From: Linepithema humile
Lineage: Eukaryota; Arthropoda; Insecta; Hymenoptera; Formicidae
DNA length: 64,000 nucleotides
Direction: 5' to 3'
Assembly (NCBI RefSeq): GCF_040581485.1
Contig: NC_090135.1
Location: forward strand, 3,775,001-3,839,000
Positions within the stretch are counted from its first letter, which is position 1; each line of letters opens with the position of its first letter. The notes beneath the pieces were generated by a model. The model searched no databases and had not been told where the DNA came from. It worked only from the letters and a program-made list of their open reading frames with translations. Shown here in pieces: positions 55,530-64,000 of this stretch. The position numbers were made by a program, and so were the translations under genes.

Positions 55530-56283
55530 ATAATGAAAGACACACGAAACAAACCGTGTTTGCGCAACTCGCACAATAAAAATTAATGACTTGTGATTAT
55601 TTTATATATTCAATACAGGTGACACAAATATATCCGATAACTGCGTTTTGTTTAGAGAAACCAACAAAAAATACAGATTAACTGTATAAAACAATGGTCG
55701 ACCGCGGCGCTGCCTCGTGGCTGCCGCGTGGATGCCGCGTGGGTGCCGCGTGGATACCACGTAGGTACCACGTGGATATCAGTCGAAAACGATAATCTAC
55801 GAATTAATTAACACCGCGTGATCATAAAACCTTTCAATAACCACAAATGATCTACGGATGGATAATATTCCGTAATGGATCCACGACGCGACGTTAAACT
55901 TTAGTGAGCTCAGTTGAGACACTTGAGACTGTTCCGACTGCTCAGCGCCATTGCTTCGCGAAAGATCTAATGCGCGCGATTCGCGCCGTGAGTAGCGACG
56001 GCGCGGTAGCAATGTAACAAATGAATGCGGCGAACAGTTGATCAACCGTATAGTGAATGATGACGAAACTGTTGCAGAGCGCTGCGATTTATGTAAATAT
56101 AACAAGAAGTTTTGTAGATCCAACAAAAAAACACTTATTCAAATTTTTATAGTAAAGTTAACCAAACGGTGTTGATATAAGATGTAAAATTTTGTGACGA
56201 TAACCAGAAATTCTGTTTTGTTTGACTAAAATACGGTCAACCAGAAGAATTTTGTTAATATAATAAAACCATTTTTCTCAGTG
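55530..56283. other. 5' terminal region of the CACTA element
   Basis: Non-coding. It contains a CCGCGTGG-type short tandem stretch (55705-55780: GCCGCGTGGATGCCGCGTGG) and single copies of the CCAGAA motif close to the end. No gene supported. Confidence 0.5.
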
Positions 56284-56595
56284 TATGAATTCATATTCTC
56301 CTAAGAGACATTCTGCGCTGCGCGCAGTGAATTGAAATTAAATGCATTCTGCACTATGCGCAGTATATTGTAAAAATTGCATTCTGCGCTATGCGCACTA
56401 AATTGATAAAAAATGCATTCTGCGCTTTACACAGTGAAATATATAATATGAATTCATATTCTCTTAAGAGACATTCTGCGCTGCGCGCAGTGAATTGTAA
56501 AAAATGCATTCTGCGCTATGCGCAGCAAATTATTAAAAATGCATTCTGATTTTTGTATTTTACAAAGGGTGCGTTCCGTTATTGACTGTGAGTAC
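56284..56595. repeat. TGCGC-rich minisatellite
   Basis: About seven degenerate copies of CATTCTGCGCTATGCGCAG, spaced about 35-45 bp apart, with a larger duplication that includes ATGAATTCATATTCTC (56286 and 56449). Its continuation lies across the CACTA element at about 46912-46940. Confidence 0.75.
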
Positions 56596-57191
56596 TGTGT
56601 AAGATTGCGCCAAGATCGTCCGTCAGGCGGCGCCAGCTCGTGGCTGCCGAATTTCGATCGTCAGCTGACGGGAGCAAGAATTGATTCTGCGCGGGCGCGC
56701 TCTCGCTCTGCGATTATAAAAAGCGGGGAGCTTTCCCGTTATGTTCGAGAAAGTTCCAAAAAGTTCAGTTTATCGATGAGAGCGAACCAAAAATCACTCT
56801 ATCGCCGAACCAACAGAACAAGTCGCAAAACCGAGATTAATAGAGAGACAGTCGGGTCGAGTCGCGAGATTATTAACTGTTAAATAAATTGTAACTTCTA
56901 CAGAATACATATATTGTTAAGTACTTTTGTTATAAATTCAGTGTTAAACTTTATTTGAAGTTCCATCCTGTCGAACTTTTTATCATTGCGGGTCAAGTCG
57001 ATCAAACATTATTTACAAACTGTTAAGAACAAGGTCGTGTGGTTTTAACGATAGAATCCGTTTAAATTAATAAGCCGTTGTTATATTGCATTTAAGACTT
57101 TTATTCAATAGAATACATCGCGTTGGAATCAAAAAGACAATCGCCGAGTCGAGAAAACGAAGGAATCCCTGTCGATTATCTTAAACTGACA
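56596..57191 (+). mobile_element. Second solo LTR of a related Ty3 family
   Basis: 596 bp, starts TGTGTAAGATTGC and ends TTAAACTGACA, with the 4-bp duplication GTAC (56592-56595, 57192-57195). It has a TATA-like GATTATAAAAAGC near 56712, and shares CTCTATCGCCGAACCA and GAGAGACAGTCG with the solo LTR at 54994 and, inverted, with the LTRs of the 57423 element. Confidence 0.8.
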
Positions 57192-57328
57192 GTACTACCA
57201 GTAGCGTTCCGATATTGCCAATAGTGCACTGCGAAAGTACTGCTAGAAATCCATGACGTCATTGATTTTTACGTATTTCGTGTTGCGGCTACCGCAATCA
57301 CCGAGGTAAAGCACTCGCAGTAATCAAG

Positions 57329-60300
57329 ATGGCGTCTTCCATGGATGTACAGCTGTCTGATATAGACATGGATTGTGTTTTAACCAATCTAACCTTGATC
57401 GACAACAAAGAAAATAAAGAATTGTAAGATCTTTAATTTCTTAATAAAATGTTCAATAGTGATATTACAAAGTTCCTATGATTTTCAAACGGCCTCAAAC
57501 GGTTACGTCCTATACGCGACCTCGGTTATTTATTTAAATTACCGACGACGATACTTCGATGGGAACTGGTAACTGATAGGATGACACTTTTAAGAAATGA
57601 TTCGACACCGACTTGGATTCACTATTATAATGAAACTTTAATATTATAAGTACAACTTGAAATATTACTAAGTTCAATGCGCGAATATCGACACGACTGT
57701 CTCTCTATATGATTTCGATTCTCTCGACTGTTCTGGCTGGTTCGGCGATAGAGAGTGAGAATTGATCTCACGTTGCCTCGCAAGTCGACTTCGTAGAAAT
57801 TTCCCGAACAATTAGATCGGTTACAATTTGATATAATAAAAATATAAGGAGCGGGAATGCGTGCGCGCAGGATCTATTTTATCGAGGCGCTGCTCTCGAT
57901 CAACCGGCTGCCGTCCGCTGGCGCCGTCTATCGGATGCTATTGCTTGCATCTTACAGCTCGGCCGTCCTGGCGCTGGACTTCGCCCCGAAGTTCCTTTTT
58001 GTGCAAGTGTTGCGCAATTTATTACTTATGCGTAATTGTGAACAGAAGAGAAACAGTTCGTGGTAGCCGATTCGACATATAACCTCCACAAATCTGCGGT
58101 AAGTTTGATACCATGCTAGCTTCGATATTATAGACTTAAACTATACAGTGTTATTTTCCTTTTTATAATTAACAATTAACCTAACAATAAAATTATTCCG
58201 TAGATTGACATTCGACTAATGGTTCATCGGGAGGACTGCACCGGATCCAAGGCTTCAGGCGATCGCATGACAAAATCGTATTGAGCGGTTTCGCCGTTAC
58301 GTTAAAGCCCGGTATGTCCTGAACCACATAACGATTGTTACCTAAAACCTTCTTGATTATATACGGCCCTACAAATTTCGGGCGCAATTTTGCGCTTTCA
58401 CCCGGAGTAGCCTTTGTCTTCCTTATCATAACGTAATCGCCTACGTCATGTACAGTTGCTTTTTTTAATTTTGCATCGCGATATTTTTTATTATAAGCTT
58501 TAATCGAGTCGGTCGCGTTTCGCGCCGCTTGTCGTGACGCGTCTCTATCTTTCTCCAGGTCCGTATCCTGACTCACCAGTGCCTTGGTGAAGCGAGCTAA
58601 CTCGTGATCGGCATGGCTGCGCTGCTCGAAACCAAATAGCAGCTTCGACGGGCTCGACTTCGTGACTGCGTGGTAAGTGTTATTAATCACATATTGTAGT
58701 GTGTTCAAACTATTTTTCCATTCACTCGGTGAGTTTATCATCTTCGTAAGCGACGACTTGATAAACCTATTGACGCGTTCTACCGTCCCATTAGCCCATG
58801 GGGCTGCTACTGAAACCTTTCTGTGTTTTAGTTTGAATTTCTCCATTGCATCGGCAAATTCCTTTGAGGTAAAGGCCGTACCTCTATCGGAAACTATCTC
58901 TTTCGGCCTACCGAACGTCGCGAATAAATTTTCCAATATAACTATAACTTCCTTAGACGTCGTGGACCGCGTGGGAAACAACCAGCAAAACCTAGTGAAC
59001 GCGTCCACTATTACAAGAATATGTTTATGCTTGTCTGCAGTTTCCTGTAACGGCCCGAAATGGTCGAGATGCAATATCTCGAACGGCGCAGACGCTGAGG
59101 GATAAAGACTCGTCTCTCCCTCGAAACGCGTGACGGAATCATTTGCCATTACGCAGGTGAGGCAATTTTCGATATAACTATAAATTTTTTTGCGCATAGA
59201 GGGAAACCAGAAATTTTGTGTGACACCCTTAATGGTTTTTTCTAGCCCGCAGTGTGCCATTTCGTCGTGATGTGCTCGTATCACGCTGATTTCCATCGCT
59301 TCCGGTACAACAAAGTATGTATTACCATTTAATTTATAATATAGCAAACCATCAATAAGTTCGAACTTATCGCTATCGGCAATCTCTAACTCATCGCATA
59401 TTTTTTTTAATCTAGTGTCTGAGAGCTGACGGAATTCGAGCTCCCTTTCCAGCGGCAGTTCGTGCACGTACGCCGCGCATCGGCTGAGTGCATCTACATG
59501 CGCCATTCGTGTGCCCGGTCGGTGCGTAACCTTAAATCGATAATTTTGTAAAGTGAGCGTCCATCTCGCTATACGCGGGTTAAGGTTAGCCTTGTTTACC
59601 GCATGCACCAAGGCATTACAGTCGGTAACAATCATAAAATCTAGCCCGAAAAGATACAAATGGAATCGCTCAATCGCTCTAACGATCGCTAGCATTTCTA
59701 GCTCAAAACTGTGATATCTGGTTTCAGCGCTATTTGTGGCCTGACTGAAATACGCAACCGGACACCATCTACCGTCGTTTTGCTTCTGTAGCAGTATTGC
59801 GCCCAGGCCCAGACTGCTTGCATCAGTGTGCAGTTCCGTGTCCAGGGCCGGGTTATAAAGTGCTAAAACCGGCGCTGAGGTAAGTTCATTTTTTAATTGA
59901 TCAAATGCTCTTATGCATTCCGTATCGAAGATAAAAACGGAATCTTTTTTTAAAAGATTGTGCAACGGCTTCGCCTTAATCGCGAAATCTTTTATGAATT
60001 TCCTAAAGTAACTAGCCAACCCGAGAAATCGTTGCACCTCGTGCACGTTTCTTGGCTGTCTAAAGCTCTTTACAGACTCTGTATGTCTCGGACTCAACGT
60101 TATGCCGTCTGCCGAAACAACGTATCCTAAAAATTCGATTTCACTCTTCAAAAAAATGCATTTATTATAATTCAGCTCGAAACGATATTGTTTTAAAAGG
60201 TAAAGTACCTCTTTTAGAATCTCGAAATTTTGCTCTACCGTTTCCGTTGGAATTAAGATATCATCGATATAGACTAAAATTTTATCCGCGCGGATCAATG

Positions 60301-63300
60301 GATTTAAAATCTGTATTACGCGCTTCTGGAATTCAGCGGGCGCTTCCGAGTACCCGAAAGGTAAGCGCGTGTACTCGAATTGCCCGTCGGGCGTCGCAAA
60401 CGAGAAGTACCGAGTTGAATTCGGGTGCACCTCTATCTGGTGGAACCCATCTTTCAGATCCAACAACGTGAAAACAGATTTGTTCGACAAACGCGACAAG
60501 CAATCTTCAATTCCCGGAAACGGATATTTTTGTTTCTGGACTCTACTGTTTAGCGGTCTTAAATCGACACATAATCTAATATCACCGCCTTTCTTTCTCA
60601 CAGGGATTACCCGCGCGCAATACGGTGAGACGCTTGGACGGATAATTCCCCGCTGCAAAAGATCATCTGTGATCTCCCTTATCTGAAGACGTTCGGCATA
60701 TGCGAAGCGTCGCGGCGCAAACGCATAAATCGAAGGATCACGTAAGATTACTTCTACCTTATAACTATCGTCTATCGGCTCGACATTCATTCTCTCTAAT
60801 TCTACCAAAACGCTAATTAACTTATCTTTAAATCTTATATCTACATTATTAACGACATTTTCTAATTTACGCTGAAGGTCGGGTACTTGTTTATCTTCTA
60901 TGCAAAGCGGTAACTGCTCGAACAAACTGGCCCGGCTTGCTGAGCTTTCTGTCGAATCGTCATCGTGTTTATAAATCAAAGTGAGCCTGTTGTTTTTGAT
61001 AAAGTCGCGACCTAAAATCATATCGCCTGAGTATGACTCATTTAAAATATACAAAGGGATCTCGAAAGTTTTGTTTTCGATATCCTTTACCGACACTATC
61101 GTCGGCACGATACCCTCGACCTTCAACGGTATTTTACTCAAACTGACTAATTCCTTTTCCGCCGGTAAAATTTCAAAGTCTTTTGGTTTTATGTATTTAG
61201 CGAAAACCTTTTTATTTACGAAAGATACCGGGCTGCCGGTATCGACTAGCGCATCTAAGTCGCATTCTTGATTACAGATGCTCGTGATTTTAGTCGTCGG
61301 CTGGGACAGCTCTAATCTGTCGTCTGCTGGCTCTGCAACGATTGCCACGACGTCATCGCTCGATGCCGCAGACGAAACAGCTGCTGCTGTATAGCTCGTC
61401 GTGTGACGTGCTTGCAGCGTCGGCTTCCCGTCGCCCTTACTCTTAAGCACGGGGCAATCGAATTGACGGTGACCCTTCGTTTTGCAATAAAAGCAGGTAG
61501 GGTCACTTCGACATTCCTTATGAGAATGCCCTTTCTTCCCACAATTCCGGCACAGATTACTGATAGAGTTTCTCGACGCGTTTGTCGTTGAACCGGGTTT
61601 TCTTTCGATATCGAGTCCACCTTCCGCGATACGGCGCATTTTAACTAAAAAGTCTTCGATCGAGTCGCCGGCGATCGAGAGAGCTATGGCTCTCAGCGAA
61701 CTCTGTGTAATTCCCCCGATAAGTAAGTGAATTACGTCCTTAGTCGGCAAATTTAAATTATTTAGTAACGCGAGTTTGGCTATCGCGTATTGGTCGAACG
61801 TTTCTCTATGCGCGCTCCACTTCCGCGCTTCGACCTTCTGCATAGCTTTGTAGTACGGCACTTTTTTATCGAACATCTTATTTAAATCATTTTTTAGGGC
61901 TAGCCACGACCCTATCACCTCTCCCGTTTGGATTTCATACCATTGCCGCGCGAACTTCGTCAATTTACTGGACGCGGCCAGCAATGTAATCCCGTCCGAC
62001 GCGCCGTGAATGACGGCTACTTGGTCGACCCGTCTTGACCACACGGCAACGTTTTCGTCCTCACCGCCACTAAATTCAGGTATTTGAGAGGCCAACCAAC
62101 TGACTGCGTTTCCCGCCGGTAACGTATGCGCACTAATATTCATTTGTCCGTTAATTGCTGAATTATGATTGTTCGACACATTACCTTCATTGCGGCTTAA
62201 CGATTCAGGGCTACCTGGGTCTGCCTCTCCGACTGACTGGACCACCTGGACGTTTCCCGCCCTCGGCGCCAGCTGCTGCAGTATTTGCATCATAAACTGC
62301 TGGTTCTGTTGCTGAAGCTCCTGCTGTTGCTTCAGGATCGACGTGGAGATGTCCGACATCGCCTGACGGAACATCTCTGACGTCAGCGGCTCCGCCACGA
62401 TCGTACGCCTTGCTGACGCTGCTGCTGGGACGTGGACTTCTCCAACCGCCTGTTGCTCGTCCAACGCCCTTTCCGACGGCCCAACCCTCTCAAGGTGTGT
62501 GAGAATATGCTCAATGAGGAGGTCTCGGTCTTGGATTACCGGTATTTGATACCGCCGAGCCTCCCTTTGAATTGCTTCTAAAGAAGCTTGCTCTAGATCT
62601 TCTCGATCGAGCATAGATCTTGTTTTCGGCATTACGATAGTTCGTTACGACTCGACAATGTCTTTAAAATCGTCTTTATTCTTTTTCAGACTCGTTGAGC
62701 CTTTCCGACTTCGACACGACACGGCAGTGATTTTTCGACTTCGACACTTCGCGGCTTGAAAAGCCCTTTTTATTCTCGGCACGACACGGCAATGTTCGAC
62801 TCTAATTTATATATATTCGACGCGGGTTAAATGAGCCCGTAATCCCACTTCTGAGTTGTAAGATCTTTAATTTCTTAATAAAATGTTCAATAGTGATATT
62901 ACAAAGTTCCTATGATTTTCAAACGGCCTCAAACGGTTACGTCCTATACGCGACCTCGGTTATTTATTTAAATTACCGACGACGATACTTCGATGGGAAC
63001 TGGTAACTGATAGGATGACACTTTTAAGAAATGATTCGACACCGACTTGGATTCACTATTATAATGAAACTTTAATATTATAAGTACAACTTGAAATATT
63101 ACTAAGTTCAATGCGCGAATATCGACACGACTGTCTCTCTATATGATTTCGATTCTCTCGACTGTTCTGGCTGGTTCGGCGATAGAGAGTGAGAATTGAT
63201 CTCACGTTGCCTCGCAAGTCGACTTCGTAGAAATTACCCGAACAATTAGATCGGTTACAATTTGATATAATAAAAATATAAGGAGCGGGAATGCGTGCGC

Positions 63301-63688
63301 GCAGGATCTATTTTATCGAGGCGCTGCTCTCGATCAACCGGCTGCCGTCCGCTGGCGCCGTCTATCGGATGCTATTGCTTGCATCTTACAGAATATAATA
63401 TAAGAGTAAGTCCCAAAGATGCGGAAAGAGTTCAAAATGGTAAGAATTTTTTTTCTTTAATTAAAATTAAATGTACAATAATAGTACAAAAAAATACATT
63501 ACAATTACATTTATATTATACTACAATTACATTTTTTACATATAAATATTTTAAATTATATTTTATTATTTTATATTCCATAAATATTTTTAAAATTTAA
63601 GGTATTTTGGACCATTATTTATGTTTATGTTTCTGTTTCAGATTTACAATTTACAACAACCTTACTGGAAGAAGCAAAACTGTACTAA
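57329..63688 (+). CDS. Small two-exon gene (61 codons) split by a Ty3 insertion
   Basis: Exon 1 starts at 57329 (MASSMDVQLSDIDMDC) and runs to 57422. After the retrotransposon it continues in phase at 63395-63439, once one GAAT copy is removed, to a donor GTAAGAAT. Exon 2 is 63642-63688 and ends in TAA, also in phase. The product is acidic with no recognised domain. The in-phase junctions across both the insertion and the intron support a real frame, but it could be the 5' end of a longer decayed gene. In this copy it is interrupted. Confidence 0.4.
57423..57956 (-). repeat. 3' LTR of the second Ty3 element
   Basis: Follows, on the coding strand, CCAGGACGGCCGAGC, the same purine-rich core (AGGACGGCCGA) as in the first Ty3 element. 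Confidence 0.9.
57957..58192 (-). other. 3' untranslated region of the second Ty3 element
   Basis: Non-coding 236 bp between the stop codon and the 3' LTR, ending at the presumed polypurine tract. Confidence 0.6.
58193..62632 (-). CDS. Ty3 gag-pol polyprotein, single open frame
   Basis: 1479 codons with no stop. In order: a gag region with a glutamine-rich stretch (about residues 100-120); two CCHC zinc knuckles (CRNCGKKGHSHKEC, CFYCKTKGHRQFDC); aspartic protease (LVDTGSPVSF); reverse transcriptase (YIDDILIPT); RNase H (HTDASSLGLGAIL); integrase zinc domain (HHDEMAHCG...CLTCV) and core (LHLDHFGPL, VSDRGTAF, NGTVERVNRF holding D, D and E); then a C-terminal GPYIIKKVL segment. Gag and pol are fused in one frame, unlike the first Ty3 element, so protein ratios must be set some other way. 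All catalytic motifs are present. Confidence 0.93.
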   Translation of the reverse strand: MPKTRSMLDREDLEQASLEAIQREARRYQIPVIQDRDLLIEHILTHLERVGPSERALDEQQAVGEVHVPAAASARRTIVAEPLTSEMFRQAMSDISTSILKQQQELQQQNQQFMMQILQQLAPRAGNVQVVQSVGEADPGSPESLSRNEGNVSNNHNSAINGQMNISAHTLPAGNAVSWLASQIPEFSGGEDENVAVWSRRVDQVAVIHGASDGITLLAASSKLTKFARQWYEIQTGEVIGSWLALKNDLNKMFDKKVPYYKAMQKVEARKWSAHRETFDQYAIAKLALLNNLNLPTKDVIHLLIGGITQSSLRAIALSIAGDSIEDFLVKMRRIAEGGLDIERKPGSTTNASRNSISNLCRNCGKKGHSHKECRSDPTCFYCKTKGHRQFDCPVLKSKGDGKPTLQARHTTSYTAAAVSSAASSDDVVAIVAEPADDRLELSQPTTKITSICNQECDLDALVDTGSPVSFVNKKVFAKYIKPKDFEILPAEKELVSLSKIPLKVEGIVPTIVSVKDIENKTFEIPLYILNESYSGDMILGRDFIKNNRLTLIYKHDDDSTESSASRASLFEQLPLCIEDKQVPDLQRKLENVVNNVDIRFKDKLISVLVELERMNVEPIDDSYKVEVILRDPSIYAFAPRRFAYAERLQIREITDDLLQRGIIRPSVSPYCARVIPVRKKGGDIRLCVDLRPLNSRVQKQKYPFPGIEDCLSRLSNKSVFTLLDLKDGFHQIEVHPNSTRYFSFATPDGQFEYTRLPFGYSEAPAEFQKRVIQILNPLIRADKILVYIDDILIPTETVEQNFEILKEVLYLLKQYRFELNYNKCIFLKSEIEFLGYVVSADGITLSPRHTESVKSFRQPRNVHEVQRFLGLASYFRKFIKDFAIKAKPLHNLLKKDSVFIFDTECIRAFDQLKNELTSAPVLALYNPALDTELHTDASSLGLGAILLQKQNDGRWCPVAYFSQATNSAETRYHSFELEMLAIVRAIERFHLYLFGLDFMIVTDCNALVHAVNKANLNPRIARWTLTLQNYRFKVTHRPGTRMAHVDALSRCAAYVHELPLERELEFRQLSDTRLKKICDELEIADSDKFELIDGLLYYKLNGNTYFVVPEAMEISVIRAHHDEMAHCGLEKTIKGVTQNFWFPSMRKKIYSYIENCLTCVMANDSVTRFEGETSLYPSASAPFEILHLDHFGPLQETADKHKHILVIVDAFTRFCWLFPTRSTTSKEVIVILENLFATFGRPKEIVSDRGTAFTSKEFADAMEKFKLKHRKVSVAAPWANGTVERVNRFIKSSLTKMINSPSEWKNSLNTLQYVINNTYHAVTKSSPSKLLFGFEQRSHADHELARFTKALVSQDTDLEKDRDASRQAARNATDSIKAYNKKYRDAKLKKATVHDVGDYVMIRKTKATPGESAKLRPKFVGPYIIKKVLGNNRYVVQDIPGFNVTAKPLNTILSCDRLKPWIRCSPPDEPLVECQSTE
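62633..62856 (-). promoter_or_regulatory. Leader and primer-binding site of the second Ty3 element
   Basis: On the coding strand TCAGAAGTGGGAT begins 2 nt after the 5' LTR (62854-62842), identical in sequence and spacing to the first Ty3 element; possibly complementary to tRNA-Leu. Short direct repeats (CTTCGACACGACACGGCA, CTCGGCACGACACGGCAATG) lie in the leader. Confidence 0.6.
62857..63390 (-). repeat. 5' LTR of the second Ty3 element
   Basis: 534 bp, nearly identical to 57423-57956. It abuts the GAAT duplication. Confidence 0.9.
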
Positions 63689-64000
63689 CAACAATAACAA
63701 AAAAAGGAAAACTAACCCCACATAGCAAAGATCTCCCCAGGACATCCTAATTTGATCGAAATGGTCCCAGTTTGATCCAGAGTAAAACGTTATCCGTAGG
63801 ATTACCTGAGGATATCCCGTGTAGCATGTCCTGTGGATATTTTATGTACGATCTCCGCAGAACATCCCATTTTGATCAAAATAATCCGAACGATACAGAT
63901 CGATAATAAATAGTTATTCGTAGGATTTCCTGAAGATATTTCTAGCACAAAAAATATACGTACATTAAAATTGTTGTTTCTTCAAATTTAGCAAAAGATT
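63689..64000. repeat. Short inverted-repeat-type element, cut by the window end
   Basis: Starts near 63715 with CCCACATAGCA, resembling the CCCACACAGCACA end at 1093. Inside are two diverged units of about 110 bp (GATCTCCCCAGGACATCC / GATCTCCGCAGAACATCC; TTATCCGTAGGATTACCTGA / TTATTCGTAGGATTTCCTGA). The other end is outside the window. Confidence 0.5.

Larger units (their letters stand above)
46942..56283 (-). mobile_element. CACTA (EnSpm-like) element, 9.3 kb
   Basis: Ends CACTAGAAAAAAGTTTTGT and, inverted, CACTGAGAAAAATGGTTTT, both leading to an ATTCTGGTTGA motif. Flanked by TA at 46940-46941 and 56284-56285. Beyond both ends lies the same TGCGC-rich minisatellite, so the element split that array. 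It carries a Tnp2-like transposase and a SAM-domain gene, both on the minus strand, plus a solo LTR at 54994-55529 and another LTR-like insertion at 52979. Net length without these is about 7.9 kb. Confidence 0.8.
57423..63390 (-). mobile_element. Ty3/gypsy-type LTR retrotransposon, very young copy
   Basis: 5968 bp. Two 534-bp LTRs (57423-57956 and 62857-63390) start TGTAAG and end TCTTACA; I noticed a single difference (GAAATTTCCC versus GAAATTACCC). Target duplication GAAT at 57419-57422 and 63391-63394. One uninterrupted gag-pol frame and no env frame. This looks like a recent, possibly active insertion. Confidence 0.93.

Noticed and set aside
1..64000. CRISPR arrays or prokaryotic operons
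   Set aside because: No regular short repeats with unique spacers; genes have GT-AG introns and eukaryotic transposon families.

Overview
This is eukaryotic nuclear DNA, almost certainly from an insect. It is AT-rich, its genes are split by short GT-AG introns, and it is packed with Tc1/mariner, P, CACTA, Ty3, PIF/Harbinger and short inverted-repeat elements. The mix fits an ant or another hymenopteran, but that is inference. I see no housekeeping gene, rRNA, true tRNA or CRISPR. The window is a transposon nest: nearly every coding block is a transposase, a retrotransposon polyprotein or a transposon-related gene, and many elements sit inside one another.

Layout. 1-5.7 kb: a short inverted-repeat element split by a 3.94 kb palindrome made of two head-to-head copies of a DD41D mariner, each with an open three-exon transposase. 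5.7-13.3 kb: a minus-strand DUF4806-like multi-exon gene, now a pseudogene, split by a young Ty3 retrotransposon (6255-11368) and a 424-bp hairpin element (11537-11960). 15.2-15.8 kb: a hairpin repeat holding a piggyBac-type miniature element. 16.6-23.0 kb: a plus-strand Tnp2/CACTA-like gene split by a 4.15 kb P element (16713-20862) with perfect 26-bp ends, a perfect 8-bp target duplication and an open five-exon transposase. 23.5-31.7 kb: a six-exon minus-strand gene whose last exon carries zinc-finger-like motifs and the start of a Crypton-type tyrosine recombinase domain. It is cut off by another hairpin element, and one intron holds a mariner that itself carries a 2-kb insertion.

32-36.5 kb: remains of a PIF/Harbinger element, with a HARBI1-like last exon (+) and a converging Myb/SANT-like gene (-). 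36.7-40 kb: hairpin elements, including a 1.1 kb fold-back with a TTA duplication whose two arms each carry a tRNA-like Pol III unit. 40-44.1 kb: an unclassified 3.7 kb element with a 4-bp duplication, containing a solo LTR, apparently inserted in an older LTR. 44.4-46.7 kb: a dead Tc1-like fold-back. 46.9-56.3 kb: a 9.3 kb CACTA element with a broken Tnp2-like transposase, a ten-exon SAM-domain accessory gene and two nested LTR insertions. 56.6-63.4 kb: a solo LTR and a second young Ty3 element (57423-63390) with one open 1479-codon gag-pol frame, inserted in a small two-exon gene.

The insertions can be ordered from target-site duplications: removing an element plus one duplication copy restores the host reading frame in the DUF4806-like gene (hairpin element), the Tnp2-like gene (P element) and the 61-codon gene (second Ty3). 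No single pathway unites the genes; the common theme is mobile DNA, much of it recently active.
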